From Scortum barcoo (Eukaryota > Chordata > Actinopteri > Centrarchiformes > Terapontidae): a DNA stretch of 64,000 nt. Position numbers and translations under genes: made by a program. Each line of letters opens with the position of its first letter. Positions within the stretch are counted from its first letter, which is position 1. Positions 39,481 to 50,576 of the stretch are shown here, piece by piece. The DNA is taken from NCBI GenBank assembly GCA_023238725.1, contig CM041540.1:6020708-6084707 (forward strand). Reading direction: 5' to 3'. The notes under the pieces are model-generated. The model made no database searches, had not been told where the DNA came from, and saw only the letters and a program-made list of their open reading frames with translations.

Positions 39481-39560
39481 TCAGCCAATCAATCGGGTCA
39501 GTCATCCAGTCACCTAGTTACCCAGTCGGTAACCGAATCAGTCAGCCAGTCAAGCTGTCA
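39481..39560 (+). repeat. CAGTCA-rich simple sequence
   Basis: Irregularly spaced CAGTCA/CAGTCG words (for example GGGTCAGTCATCCAGTCACC, ATCAGTCAGCCAGTCAAGC) recur about every 8 to 16 bases. A GGAG-rich tract follows at 39711-39730. Both lie in the 430 bases before the fam180a start codon, so they may be in its promoter or 5' UTR. Confidence 0.5.
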
Positions 39561-39901
39561 GCGAGCAGCAGCGAGGAAAAGTCCAGCCAAAAGGGCAGGC
39601 GCTACCCAAATCCTGATTACTTCCAGATGAGAGCCCAGACAGCCTGGCCTGAATGGAGAACACACACACAGTAAAAAAAAAAAAATAGGAAGAGAGGGAG
39701 AAAAGATGGATGGAGGGAGGGAGGGAGGAGGCAACGGCAAAAATAAACACAGTGAATGAAGGCACGATCTTGCGTATGAAAAGTCGTCCGTGTGAGATGC
39801 CAAAACTCAAAACAGTCGGAGTGTTCTTCCCTCCACAGTCGAGATGTTCACGAGTGTGTGAGTGTGTGCAGTGAGTGCATCAGGGCGCGAGGATAATCGA
39901 C

Positions 39902-39977
39902 ATGGCTCAGTGGTGGGCTCCGCTCATCGTCGTTCACCTGTCCATCTACCTGGCAGCCGCTCAGCACCACAGGAAAG
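39902..39977 (+). CDS. fam180a: fam180a coding exon 1 (signal peptide)
   Basis: ATG at 39902 in a good context (GACATGG). It encodes 25 residues plus the first base of the next codon: a short polar start, a hydrophobic core (APLIVVHLSIYLAAA) and QHHRK. An in-frame GTG 27 bases upstream is not a plausible eukaryotic start. The donor is AAG|GTAGGT. The split codon G|CT with exon 2 gives Ala26. Confidence 0.88.
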
Positions 39978-42291
39978 GTAGGTGGACCTCGTTCAGACTC
40001 ACCTGTTTCAATGCAAACTTTACATCTCTAATAGCCCATAATGTCAGCATCATGTAAAAGCCTGATTTGAATGATCTCTTGAACACAAATTGCAGTGATT
40101 TGCATCCTTGTTTAAAAGATACAGCCCTGATAGAAAATGGAAACGAGTGTTCACGATGGTTCGGTCTCTGTTTGGCTTCTGTCAGTCTGCGTCGGTGAAA
40201 GAATGTGTTTATCATCTGGAGACATCCAGGACGGTTGCGACATGCAGGACATCAGCAGATCATTTTCCAGTGAAAAGCAACTGGTGTGTTGTTACTGGAT
40301 CCACTCGCCGAGGAAATTCCTTTCTCCAGACTCACATAATTCAACATCTCTGGATAAGTCACATGATGCTATAACAGGCTACAGGAGAGGAAAAATACTG
40401 CGACCAATAAAGGTTCTATTGTTTTGTTCTTTAAAATTCATTTAACATCACAACATGTGTCCGGGAGTTTTACTTCTGTTTTCCAAGAGCTTTCTCCACT
40501 CTGCCACCAGTCAGATTCTGAAGGAGAAAGTGGCTAAAATGTTGGATTAATTCATTTTAGGCATTTTTTATATATTTTGGGTAATGGCAGCAGCAGAACA
40601 AGTAACAACAGCTCTCCTACTACACAAAGTAGAAAACAATGAGCTGACAGATGCTAAAACACTCCGTAGAGTTGGGGGGGGGGCCGACCACAAAGTCTGG
40701 TGATAATTCTTAGTGGATTAATCACCACGAGTAACTCACACGCATTAGACCAAGTCATTTGATCCATAAAAAATACATAACAAATATTGCCTGGTGCAGC
40801 TTTAATATCTTCACCCCATTGAAAACAGTGAAAACATTTCAGCCCCCAGATGTCAAGACCTTTGTTTGAGATGATCGAATGCAACTGAGGAACAGGGGAA
40901 CTGAGGTCACTTACAGCTTTAATTTCATCATTTTGCTCATTTTGGGTATTTTGAAAGAAAAATCTGTAATAAAAAATAATGCAGGCACAACCTTAGAGTA
41001 TATTTACCAAAACCTCAACCTGCCTTTCAGAGAGCACTTTCATCAGAAATAGTCAATTTGTTTTATTATTTCGCCAGAACAACCCCTGTGGGTGTTAAAG
41101 GGCCGAGCTTATATAAAGCACAGTCTTCCTTAGGTCATTGTAACCATTCTCCAGTATTTCTAATAATCACCAGTGTCCCCAAGTATGCTAATATCCACCG
41201 TGTCAAATCCCATCTCATCTTTCTTGGCAACTCCACTTTATTGCAGCTTAGCCTCAGTAGACTTGTCTCACAGTTCACAGCGCTGATGAGGAAGTCTGCA
41301 CGAACGCCGCCGCTTGTAAAGCGCAGCGTGTTTGGGTTTTAACATGGTTTGGAAGGTGAATTGAAATGCTAAGCAGAGGACGGGCCATTGTGGCAAAGAT
41401 TTTATTCCCTCCCGTGTCCTTTTCACCCCCCTTTTTACCGCAAGCCGGAGGGATCCAGACGTCCATTTTGTTTTTGTTTTTTTTGGTTTGTTTCCTTCCC
41501 CCCACCGCCACCACCCCTCCCTCTCTCATCAAGACATCCCTCCAGCCAGGAATACCATTTAGCCCCGCTAATTAATGGATCTTTGTTGTTCCCTCATCTC
41601 CTTGCAAGCAGTTAGCGGGAGATTACAAGTTCCCTGCCTGTGCTTAATGACATTGGGGGAAGCCTGCCCGTCCAAACACTGACTGGAGGGAGGGGGGCGG
41701 TGAGGGATGAACAGGCGAGCAGCAGGAGAGGCTGAAACACTGCAAGGAGGGACACCGACGCTGGATATTCAACCTGACGGGGCAAAAGACAAATCAGCCG
41801 AAAAATATTAATCGCCTTATGTTTGTTTGTTCCCTGCTAACAAATCTCTTCGGCACCAACACATACACCTCCTAACGGAGTTGCGTAGTGTTTGGATGTT
41901 CCTCACACATCTCAGTGTCTAATCCTCCTAAGCGGGAAAAAAAAGAAAAAAAAAGAAAGATGAGATAAGACTTACACTTGCAACTATCTGAAGATAAGCT
42001 GTTTTTCTAGCTTAGTCTGTCTAGCTAATGCTGCATTCATGTCAAATTAGAGTGAGCGTAATTACCGCTTGGACTCGTAGAAGTTGTCGCGTCAATATCC
42101 AAGTTGCAAAGGACACTTCCGACACGGCTTAATAATGCAGAAGCTTTTGAAAACAGTGAGCTTTCACATTCGTGGTCAAAAATATGAGAGTATTTATAAT
42201 TGGCATACTTGTGGCGGTCCTGGGAAAAGATGCTATCCATTTGCATCATGGGTAGTGTAGTAGCCAAAGATGTAGATATTTTTACCACATG

Positions 42292-42890
42292 CACTACAGG
42301 CCAAAAGTTTGGAAACAAGATCAAATTTGTACAAAAAAAGATGATAGTTTCATTGGTATACTTTGCAACAAAATAAACATGATTATTATATAAAGAGTAT
42401 TACTATACTCTTTATACTATAATATTACTATAATTATCAGGTATTTGAGTTTTTCTTGCTTAGACTTTGCTTTCTTCAAAGTAACCTCCTCTGGCTTTAA
42501 CAGCAGCATGGCATATACGAGGCATTTGTTCCAACAAGATTTTTTTAAGGTATGTGCCAGGAATTGCATTCCAAGTCTTTCTTAAGTTCATCAATAAGAG
42601 ACTGCTGATTTGTGGGATCCCATGCTTTTCTGACTGATCGATCCAATTCATCCCACACAAGCTCAGTTGGAGAGAGGTCTGGAGACTGAGGGGGCCAAAC
42701 AAACCATCTTTTGAAGAACACCTTCTTCTCTTCTTTTTTGTCTAGGTAACATCAGTGGTGCATTTCAATGAAAGCAAAGTCTGATCATGCAGTAAATACA
42801 TCCCAAAATACATATAACTCATGCTGGTTTTTAAGAAATGGCATTGTGAACAGAAACTTGAAGTTGCTTCCAAACTTTTGGCCTGTAGTG
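42292..42890 (-). mobile_element. Tc1-like element, internally deleted
   Basis: Inverted repeats CACTACAGGCCAAAAGTTTG at 42292-42311 and its complement ending at 42890 bound a 599-bp element. The right end is followed by TA, the Tc1/mariner target; the left flank reads TG, a mutated TA. The minus strand still encodes the C-terminus of a Tc1 transposase. SPDLSPTELVWDELDR, with the third catalytic acid (the E of the DD34E triad), lies in one frame. After a shift, IPGTYLKKILLEQMPRICHA and AVKARGGYFEESKV lie in another. Full elements are about 1.3 to 1.6 kb, so the N-terminal domain and the first two acids are deleted. Confidence 0.9.
42460..42702 (-). pseudogene. Tc1-like transposase C-terminal remnant
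   Basis: About 80 codons with a frameshift near the PTELVWDELDR block. The C-terminal KARGGYFEESKV is diagnostic of Tc1-type transposases. It is non-functional: the DNA-binding domain and the first two catalytic aspartates are absent. Confidence 0.85.
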
Positions 42891-43524
42891 TACATTTTGA
42901 CATTCCTTTTGTGTATTTTAGTTCTATCGTAGATCCTTTCATTTTAGGAGTGTTGTCATGTTATTTGTCTTTTGATATCTATTTCTGCCAGATACTTAAG
43001 ACCTCTTCGCCGTTTTTGCAAAATATTAGTTTACAGATGTGCGAGAGCGAGGTGGTAAACTACAGTAGTAGGGATTTTTTTTTTGTGTGTGCGTTATGGC
43101 CTCTTTCTGTGCCTATAGCAGTGCCGCTCAAACCATGTGAGCACTAACCAGCAATAACATTTTTACACCGGAACATAAAACACACACGTTCCCGACAGCC
43201 AAAAAGACTGCCACGTTACAGCAAACAATGGCAGAGAATAGTGGGCAACTTTTATGTAAATTACAGATATTCATTTTTAATGGGATCAGCACTGGGTTGG
43301 GCTGTCACGTCGATGCAGCTCCTCCGCCCTTTAGTAACATAACCCTTGCTCTAATTAGCACACTTTCCCCTGGGTGTTGTTTTGTGTACATTGACAATGC
43401 CCCGCTGAAGCTGAACTGTGTCTTTAGTATCCGATATGATTGCACAGGCATTCCTTTCCCGCTGCTGATGGTGCTTTCAGGAGTCACTTACTCACTGAGG
43501 AGTGTAAATTTTCACCTACACTGA

Positions 43525-43602
43525 TTGATTGACCAGGTCTCTCTTGAGAACGGGGTGCTGTGTCTCACTGAGATGACCTGTCTAAATAAAGGTTAAATTT
43601 AA
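43525..43602 (+). repeat. 3' tail fragment of a teleost retroelement
   Basis: GACCAGGTCTCTCTTGAGAA ... TGTCTCACTGAGATGACCTG followed by TCTAAATAAAGGTTAAATTT and an A-run. This hairpin-plus-AATAAAGGTTAAAT arrangement is a very common fish repeat end as I remember it. I cannot say which element family it belongs to. Confidence 0.5.
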
Positions 43603-43923
43603 AAAAAATGATTTAAATGTTCCTTCAAGTGTCCTGTACTATATGGTGTCCAACCCATAATGGCTTACATGATGCTAAACAGCAACAACCAACAGGGTGG
43701 CCACATGGCAAGTCATAATATACAGAACCGCATATTCAAAAGGAGAGCCAGGAAACGGTTAGCTTGGCTGGGCCTGAAAGAGTGAAATACATTGCTCCTG
43801 TGATTGTCAATAAAATATTTATTTACAGGTTGAGCGTTCATCCTCTAGCACTTTCGGTTTCATTTTCTCTTGTCTACATATTGAAGCTACAGTTAGCTTA
43901 GCCCAGAAAAATTGGGTAACATG

Positions 43924-43981
43924 CGCAAAAATAATAAAATAAAATTAAATTAATTTAAAAATGAATTAATTAAAAATAAAC
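43924..43981. repeat. AT-rich low-complexity tract
   Basis: Nearly pure A/T (AAAATAATAAAATAAAATTA and following) for about 55 bases within fam180a intron 1. Confidence 0.7.
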
Positions 43982-44060
43982 GTCCTACGCTCATCAATCG
44001 ATACGTTTTATCTTGTTTGTTTAATCCGTATCAAAAAGAAGTGTGGAAAAAAAAGCAATG

Positions 44061-44153
44061 TAGTGTTTCTACTCTTTATGCTAAGCTAAGATAACCAAGA
44101 AGTGGTATCAACATACTCATCTAACACTGAGCAAGAAAGCAAATAAATTTACT
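44061..44153 (-). repeat. dispersed teleost repeat, copy 2 (inverted)
   Basis: On the minus strand it reads TTTGCTTTCTTGCTCAGTGT, then TAGATGAGTATGTTGATACC and TTATCTTAGCTTAGCATAAA. This parallels positions 30292-30385 in copy 1, with a deletion in the middle. The 5' AGTTCAACATTTTGGG part is not visible beside it. Confidence 0.6.
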
Positions 44154-45965
44154 TTCAAAGCTGACAAACAATTTTATCTGTATAGACAGTGGGGGAAAAA
44201 CAGGATTTAAAGACTTTTTTTGGTGGCTGGTAAAACATTTTAAAGGGCTGACTTTTAAAGGGTCAGTATTTATAAAAATCTTGGCTCTGTCTCTGTTTGG
44301 TTGGGTCAGGCTTTGGAGGGTTACTCAAACGTACCAGATTCATGAGTTTTATTATTCCAACACTGCAACAGATAGCTACAGATTTTCTTTACATTCTGCA
44401 TAGCTGACGGGCTGCGAAAGCAAAGCCGACGCTGAGACTGGCAGTCGCCCAAGCAGAAAGCAGGTACATGGTGGGATCAGCCAGTGCATGTGGCTTTGGC
44501 CAGCCTCACAAATGCTATAAAGCTGAATGTATCAGGACGGCAGGGCTGCAGGCAGCAGGGCCGATCATTACCGCAGAATTGGCGAGGCAGTGCACCGTAG
44601 ATGCCGCTGTAGGGTAGAAGGTCGATTGGATCCAAATTCAGACGAGGCCCAGTGTTTATACTGTATACCTCATTAAGATCTGTGTGTGTGATCTGTGTGT
44701 TGGCCTACACGCTGAGCTGAGCGCTGGATGGTGACAGTATGTGTACGTGAAGCAGTGGAAAAAGAGAGCGAGATGTCTGGAGAAGCTCAGATGATGGTTT
44801 AACATGTTTCATTACGCTGCGAACTCCCTCTCGGCTCTAATCAACTTTGCTTTTCACCTCCCTCTCCTGAAGCGGTGTCATCAAGTTGGTCTTGGAGTCT
44901 CACACAATAGAGTGCATTATAATATGAACACATTTAAAGTGTCTGGGAAGGGCTGGTAGTCATATTATGAACGCTGTGGAATGTGAATAGGGTTACTCCA
45001 CATCCTTGTGTGACTCCCTTGTCCTCTCATTTCCAGCCTTGTTTAGACTCGACCTCTCAAAGACTTTCCATTACCAGTGAGAATATGCACTCACTATCAC
45101 ACAGGGCTCGTCTGCAAAACTGAGAACACAAATACGGGACTGTAAGATCAGACTATCACACTATTCACTGGACACACATATGTCCTTCTGGCTTCATTAA
45201 GACAACTAAGATAACTTACTTTTGCATTTTCAGCAAACTAAAAGATGAAAGAAAATTCTAATTTTGCTTACTTAGTTTATTTTAAAGTTCACAATAAACC
45301 CACATAGAACAAAAGTACCCAGTTTGAATTATTTAAAATGATAATTATAGGAATTGATCGATTACAGGAAGTGAATGGTGTAATAAGTCATATCCTTTAA
45401 GTAAAAGTAATAACATTGCAAACATAAGTATTAAAGAATGTAGTAACAGTGTAATTAAAATAAAATGTAGTTGGTATCAAAAATAAAATATTGTATTTTG
45501 TATTCAGCGGCCTTTTGTACTGTAGTGATGCTGTGTTGAACCTTATGAGAACAGATAAACGCTGCACAAATCAGTGGGTTTTTTTTCTTTTTTAACAAAG
45601 GGTCAAATGACAGTGTGCAAAAGTGCTTACTTGTTGTGACAAAGCCACAGAAAATGATCACCCAAGTCTGCCCTCATCTCTGCAGAGCATTTCCGAGCAG
45701 CGTCTTTGTTAACTCATTGTTTAGGTTTGACAGCCAATAAATAGATTTGGTCTCACCCTGCTCAGGCCAAAACAGAGCTGACGCAGAGGGGATATTGGAT
45801 TTAGATTCATTCATTTTGCTGTGTGTCTGATGGATGTGTAAATAGATGACGGCTTGCTAACACTGTCATTACAAAAAACTCAAGAAGAAAGAAGTGGCCC
45901 ACTCAAAGAAGAGAAAAATAATGTATCTTGGTAATTAGTGAGTGTTAGGTGTGCTGGTAGGAAGA

Positions 45966-45989
45966 TTTTTTTTTTTTTTTTTTTTTTTT
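45966..45989 (+). repeat. poly-T tract (24 bases)
   Basis: Uninterrupted T run. It could be the reverse-complemented tail of a lost retroelement, but no element body is recognisable next to it. Confidence 0.85.
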
Positions 45990-46812
45990 CAGATCTTTGG
46001 ATGGAGCCAGTCAAGCTGTTTCCCCATTTCCAGTCTTTGTGCCAAGTTAAGCTTACTGCCTGCTGGCTCAGGCTTCATATTTAACAGACCGATGTGAGAG
46101 TGGTATCAATCTTCTCAACTTACTCAAATAAGCTTATTTCCCAAGCTTATTTTCCCCTTTAACGCTACTTTAAAGCTGAATTCTGTAAACCCATTGTATT
46201 CTTATGAATACGCTAATTGTCATGTGAAGTAATAAAAAATAAACCACCCTAATTGAACAACCATCAAAGTACTTGAATAAATATACTTAGTTAGTTTCTA
46301 CATCTGGATAAGAGGTGTGTGACCAGGTGGAATTGCGACTGGTTATCGCCTCCGGTAAAATGTGGGTTTCATGGTATTTTATGATAGAGATGTGGCAGCA
46401 GTACCTGTTTCCACTGGCGGTGAGCGAGGGGTTTCATTCCAGCGCTATCTGGGCACCTCAGATTACGGGGTCCCCGCTCTGCTACACATACGGGCTCGAC
46501 TCTTTGAAATCTGACCAAATGAGGTCAGCAGCACCTGCCCATCTGCGAGCAAGGATTTCTCACCTCTGCATGCACCGGCCCGCCGCCACTTGTAAATATA
46601 GGAGCATCTGTGGCTCGGGTCGAAGACCAATTACCCTCTGCACAGCTGGAGCCTGATTCTATCACACCTGCATAATATTTGAGCAGTAATGTATCTGCGT
46701 TTACTCAACCCCTTGCCCACCCACATGCATGCCACACTGGATAGTGCGGTGCCAAATTTCTTGAACACGTGGGAGATCCTCTAATCCAATTTCCTGTTTC
46801 TATATGTTCCAG

Positions 46813-46910
46813 CTCTGTATCCATCTGCGTATAGGATAAAGCGTGGGGCATACTCGCTGATCAACCCCACTTTCCAGCGCTCGGTGGAGGATGTCAACCT
46901 GCTTTTTGAG
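46813..46910 (+). CDS. fam180a: fam180a coding exon 2
   Basis: 98 bases, phase 1 in and phase 0 out. Encodes LYPSAYRIKRGAYSLINPTF and then QRSVEDVNLLFE. The acceptor is TATGTTCCAG and the donor GAG|GTCAGT. RIKR fits a furin-type R-X-K-R cleavage site. The INPxxQxSVEDxNLLFE segment is the recognisable start of the FAM180 domain. Confidence 0.9.
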
Positions 46911-47248
46911 GTCAGTTTCGAAACTCGTGGGGAATGTGAGAAAGATTTGTCCAAGTCACATATTTGTGGTCCGTCTTCCACTGCTGAAATTTTTTTTTTA
47001 AATGAAAACACTGTGTACTGCTGCTGTCCCACTAATCATAAGCAGAAATGTGAAGTATGTGTTTATCCAAAGTTATCCTGATACTGATGAAAGAAAGATG
47101 GATTGATATCTTATGATGCATTCTGTTCACTTCAAAAAGGTGAATAGGTAAATTTGATAGATTGGTGTAAAAGGTGTTTTTCTGTAAGGTAGTTATTTAG
47201 TTGTTTAGTAGCATACGTAAATAGTTTTTGAGTATTTTGTTCCCCCAG
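46911..47248 (+). other. fam180a: fam180a intron 2
   Basis: GT-AG intron of 338 bases (donor GTCAGT, acceptor GTTCCCCCAG). Nothing else seen in it. Confidence 0.88.
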
Positions 47249-47579
47249 ATCCTCCTAGCTGGAATGCAGATCCAGGATGAGGAGCACGCCATGCTGATCC
47301 CAGATGAGGAGCTGGCCTCCCTGCGTTGCGTGGAGAAGCTCGAGGTCATATGCGATGACGTTCCTGCCCAAGAAGCTCTCCGACATTCGCCGCCTGATGG
47401 CAGACCTCGGCCAGCGTCAGCAGCCCCTGAGCGGGCAGGACTTTGAGAGGACGGTGCTGACCCTGGTGTATGCCACTCAGACACTGGCTCGGGTCAGCAG
47501 CCAGCAGCAGAGAGAGGCGTGGATGGACGCTGTGATCCAGCTGTTCAGAGCCATTCAGAAGGACCTCAGACCCTCTTGA
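47249..47579 (+). CDS. fam180a: fam180a last coding exon, with one-base frameshift
   Basis: Begins ILLAGMQIQDEEHAMLIPDE and reads normally through LEVICDD at 47359. The sequence then has GTTCCTGCCC where GTCCTGCCC or GTTCTGCCC would continue the family sequence VLPKKLSDIRRL. Read literally, the frame goes to 27 unrelated residues and a TGA at 47444-47446, giving a 123-residue product. In the +1-shifted frame the family sequence is intact for more than 70 codons, ending IQLFRAIQKDLRPS and TGA 47577-47579. The intact downstream frame argues for a base-call error or a recent allele rather than an old pseudogene. Confidence 0.9.
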
Positions 47580-47836
47580 GGTGTGTGTCCCTGTTTTATA
47601 CAAATATTAGCTTAGCTTTCTAATACATCTGCTGTGATTTAAAAACTGCTTAGTGGACCTTGTGTTACTGTTTCTGACGTCAAAAATGAACTATAACACT
47701 GGAAAAAAGACCTAGGTGAGCTGTCAATCAGATGTGAAATCTGGAATTTGATTGCTGATTATAACTCAAAGAGAAAGCAAAGGACATGCATTTTTTGACG
47801 ATAATTAAGGAATTGCCGCAAATCTGACATTGTAAA

Positions 47837-47842
47837 AATAAA
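47837..47842 (+). terminator. candidate poly(A) signal of fam180a
   Basis: AATAAA 258 bases after the intact-frame stop codon, the first canonical hexamer downstream. A T-rich CCCTTTTGTCAGTGATTGTG follows. This implies a short 3' UTR. Confidence 0.5.
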
Positions 47843-47974
47843 TATGAAACATCATTCCCTTTTGTCAGTGATTGTGAAAAGTACATTCCTTCTCTAACTT
47901 AATCAGAGAGAAACCATTCAAGATTATATCCCAGTATGCAGTAAGTACATCTATGTGCTGCTTTAATTTTTGGA

Positions 47975-48110
47975 ATTTTGCCTTTATTAGACAGTTTTAC
48001 ACCAGAGATGCACACAGGAAACAGTTGATCAGAGAGGGGTGTGACCTGCGGCGAAAGTCCCCGGTCAGGATCTAATTGAGGACACTGAAGACGAACCAGT
48101 GCACGACCGT
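47975..48110 (-). mobile_element. degenerate tRNA-derived SINE, inverted
   Basis: On the minus strand it reads toward a tail CTAATAAAGGCAAAA (ending near 47977). A body ACTTTCGCCGCAGGTCACAC and CCCCTCTCTGATC precedes it, and a decayed B-box region lies near 48062-48075. This is the same SINE type as the head at 12.7-13.4 kb (there CTGCATATCACCCCCTC) but with a different 3' end. The A box is not clear and the 5' boundary is approximate. Confidence 0.5.
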
Positions 48111-49093
48111 GACGCCCCGATTTATCAATTTTATTTCTCCTCCCAGCTCGTGAAGGCGTACCTGTTTTCTAATTTCATCTGATTGTAACTGTAATGCATT
48201 GTGTTCGAACCTCCTTATCTGTTCATTAAATGAAACCAGCGAAGCATCTGTGCTTCCCCCTCTGTGCGGGCCGCAAGATGGCCTCATTAATCAAGCGCGT
48301 TGCGGCGAGCTCTGCTAAACTTCCAACATGCTTGAGGTCTTAACTCGGCCACTCGAGCACTGTGGCAGTCACTGGAAATGGGTCATGATGGTAAGCACTT
48401 GGCTGCTTGCACATAGTGAGGGTATTATAATTGTCCCACAGTTTTCATACCAACTTTCCTGATCATTCGGGCCTTTGAACTACTTTGAAAAAGAAATATA
48501 AGCGACATCAAGACGATGAGCAGTACATTAGTTTAACTCCAGCCAGACTCATCTCCATCCCCCTGTGCTGCCTGTGTATATGTTTGATGTCATCAAATTA
48601 CTTCAGTTGGTGTTAGATGCTTTGCTCTGTCTAGAAAAGGCCGCGTCACTCATTTGATTTGTCAGTAAAAAAAAAAAGCCCTTTGAAGGAAACCCACAGA
48701 TTTGTCCTTAAGAGCCTGTATACATCAATACGCCTGATTGCTCATTTGAGCAAACTGTAAAATGCTTGATAGATGTTTGCTTCAAAGCTAACCATTTCCC
48801 CACTCATTTTGGGAAATAGGTACTTGCCGTAATAGGCTTTCGTTCAGTTTGCCCGTCTTGGAGTGGATAGAAAGTATATATCTGGTTTGTGCTGTTTTCC
48901 CTCCTTGAGTCAATTGGTTTTACATTTGCTTACATTTTAGTATTTTGGTTCAATTGAAGCTTTTATCCAGCCCTTGAAAATGTTGGCCTCCCAGTGTTTG
49001 TCATTTCCTGCCACCAGAGCTGCATGTTCTCCACAGGCATTTAATTTCTGGAAATGTATATGATGATGAGAGGGATTTTTTTTTTCTTTGCAG

Positions 49094-49180
49094 GATTTTC
49101 AGTCTCTTTCTCGGTGCGTTGGCATTCATCCGATGCCCGAGCGAGTGGCGCTGACTCGGGGAGGACTGATTGATGAGGAG
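49094..49180 (+). other. exon-like segment, unassigned
   Basis: A strong-looking acceptor (T-run, then CTTTGCAG) precedes 87 open bases beginning DFQSLSRCVGIHPMPERVAL and ending LIDEE, followed by the donor-like GAG|GTGAGG. Length is divisible by three. I recognise no protein family, and the opposite strand is also open (49041-49286). It may be chance. Confidence 0.2.
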
Positions 49181-50576
49181 GTGAGGACTGCAGTGATGGA
49201 ATTTCCTTCCAAGACAGAGGCTCAGCCTTCGCTCCCTGCACCGCTCTAACGATGATGATGATGACTTTTGGGATGTTTCTGGCCACTACTTGACAGAGCG
49301 TAAAGAAGCTGGGATATTGAAAAAAAACAGCACAGCTCAGGATTTTGTTCCCAGTATTGACTCAGCATTGACAGCACTGAGTTTCATTAAAACCTCTGTG
49401 TACTATATGACAATTCCCAGATTGTAATGCCTCATAGTTTTGGGTGGTATTCCTATTCTCTCCTGATATAAAGAACAAGAAATGTCTTCAAATCCTTCCG
49501 ACAACATTTGTATAAAATTGTATTTCCACATAATTAACTTGTTTAACTTGATTCATTTAAGTAGCATGCTGCAGATGTTTATATAGGCTTAAAACAGATG
49601 TTGCCCTGTGAGTCTCTGCAGACTGAATTGTACTATTATAAACACATACAAGGTTGTTAAATGTTTAAAAAGTCAATAATTAAGGAGGACTTGTGATATT
49701 ATATGATTAAATTCCACCCTTTAACTTCGCTGACTATACAAACTATTGGAGACACTTTCCTGATATTGAGTTTTGCAGTCAACACCTTAATTGTCTCAAA
49801 GTTTTTAAAATTACCAGCTGCCTTGCTTCTCTTTATCTCCGCCTCCTGCCCCGTGATTGTTATTGATTTAATAAGAAAAACGAGGCTCTTACCTGCGTTA
49901 TTGACTTATCAGTATACTTTGCGCAAAATGAGCCTGTAATATTTCATCCGTTTAGTGTTTAATCCCTAAATGTCATGCAGAACACCTTGGCGGGCATAGT
50001 GCATGTCAAGAGAGCAGCACCAAGTGGCTGCAGACAGAATTGCTGTCTCCATTTCAAACTTCATGTTTCTTAAGCTTTTAGTCAGCTATATCATATACGA
50101 TCTACTCCAATTTAGAAGTTATAGTCATTATTATATTTTCTCTGTATTAGCACTTACAGTATTAGCAGAACATGGTGCGATGTAACCTGCCGTGATCCAA
50201 AAGATGAACAAAACAGACTAAATTCACTTAATACCTAACCCTAACCCTGTCACTAAAGATAATCAGAGGTGACCTACAGTCTACAATACAAGCTGATTCT
50301 GAAAGATTATATGCATTTAATGTATTCAATTTAAGTGATGGCCATTTTCCAGTGTAAATCCAGGAAGCCACTTTAGCACTAGCCATTACTGTGGCAGTGT
50401 TACAAAAAAACTGGTCAAAAAAAGAGTGTAAGCTCTTCTGTATAACATTACATTTTAAATAAAGAATTTAATCTACTCTCCTAAACTCCACAAATAAGAT
50501 CTGACATAAAAATGACTCCTAACACAGAACTTCATCCAATCAACAGCCAGAAAGCCAGAAAGCACAGCCCGTAAAT

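Larger units (their letters stand above)
30395..39901. other. intergenic, no gene recognised
   Basis: About 9.5 kb upstream of fam180a. Contains a short GT microsatellite (32020-32033), a C-run (32140-32149), a GA microsatellite (37829-37844), a CTCF-like site (37477-37495), a CpG-rich patch (38630-38860) and CAGTCA-rich simple sequence (39481-39560). The 183-codon frame at 37269-37820 has no recognisable product. The untranslated 5' exon(s) and promoter of fam180a should lie near its right end, but I see no TATA box I would defend. Confidence 0.6.
39978..46812 (+). other. fam180a: fam180a intron 1
   Basis: GT-AG intron of 6.8 kb. It contains a Tc1-like element (42292-42890), a retroelement-tail fragment (43525-43602), an AT-rich stretch (43924-43981), a copy of the dispersed repeat (44061-44153) and a 24-base T run (45966-45989). 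A 113-codon frame at 46315-46656 has no recognisable product. Confidence 0.8.
39902..47579 (+). other. fam180a: fam180a gene (predicted secreted protein), frameshifted in this sequence
   Basis: Coding exons 39902-39977, 46813-46910 and 47249-47579 join (phase 1, then phase 0) into a FAM180-family protein. The product begins with a signal peptide (MAQWWAPLIVVHLSIYLAAA, cleavage likely before QHH) and has an RIKR dibasic site at residues 33-36. The family body follows: INPTFQRSVEDVNLLFE, DEELASLRCVEKLEVICDD, PKKLSDIRRLMADL and DFERTVLTLVYATQTLA. One extra base within 47361-47364 shifts the frame in exon 3; ignoring it gives 167 residues, close to the ~170 usual for FAM180A. No molecular function is established for the family. 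It follows mtpn on the same strand, as I recall is the case in human 7q33. Confidence 0.92.

Noticed and set aside
50234..50248. Interstitial telomere-like repeat (CCTAACCCTAACCCT)
   Set aside because: Only about two and a half units; expected by chance at this scale.
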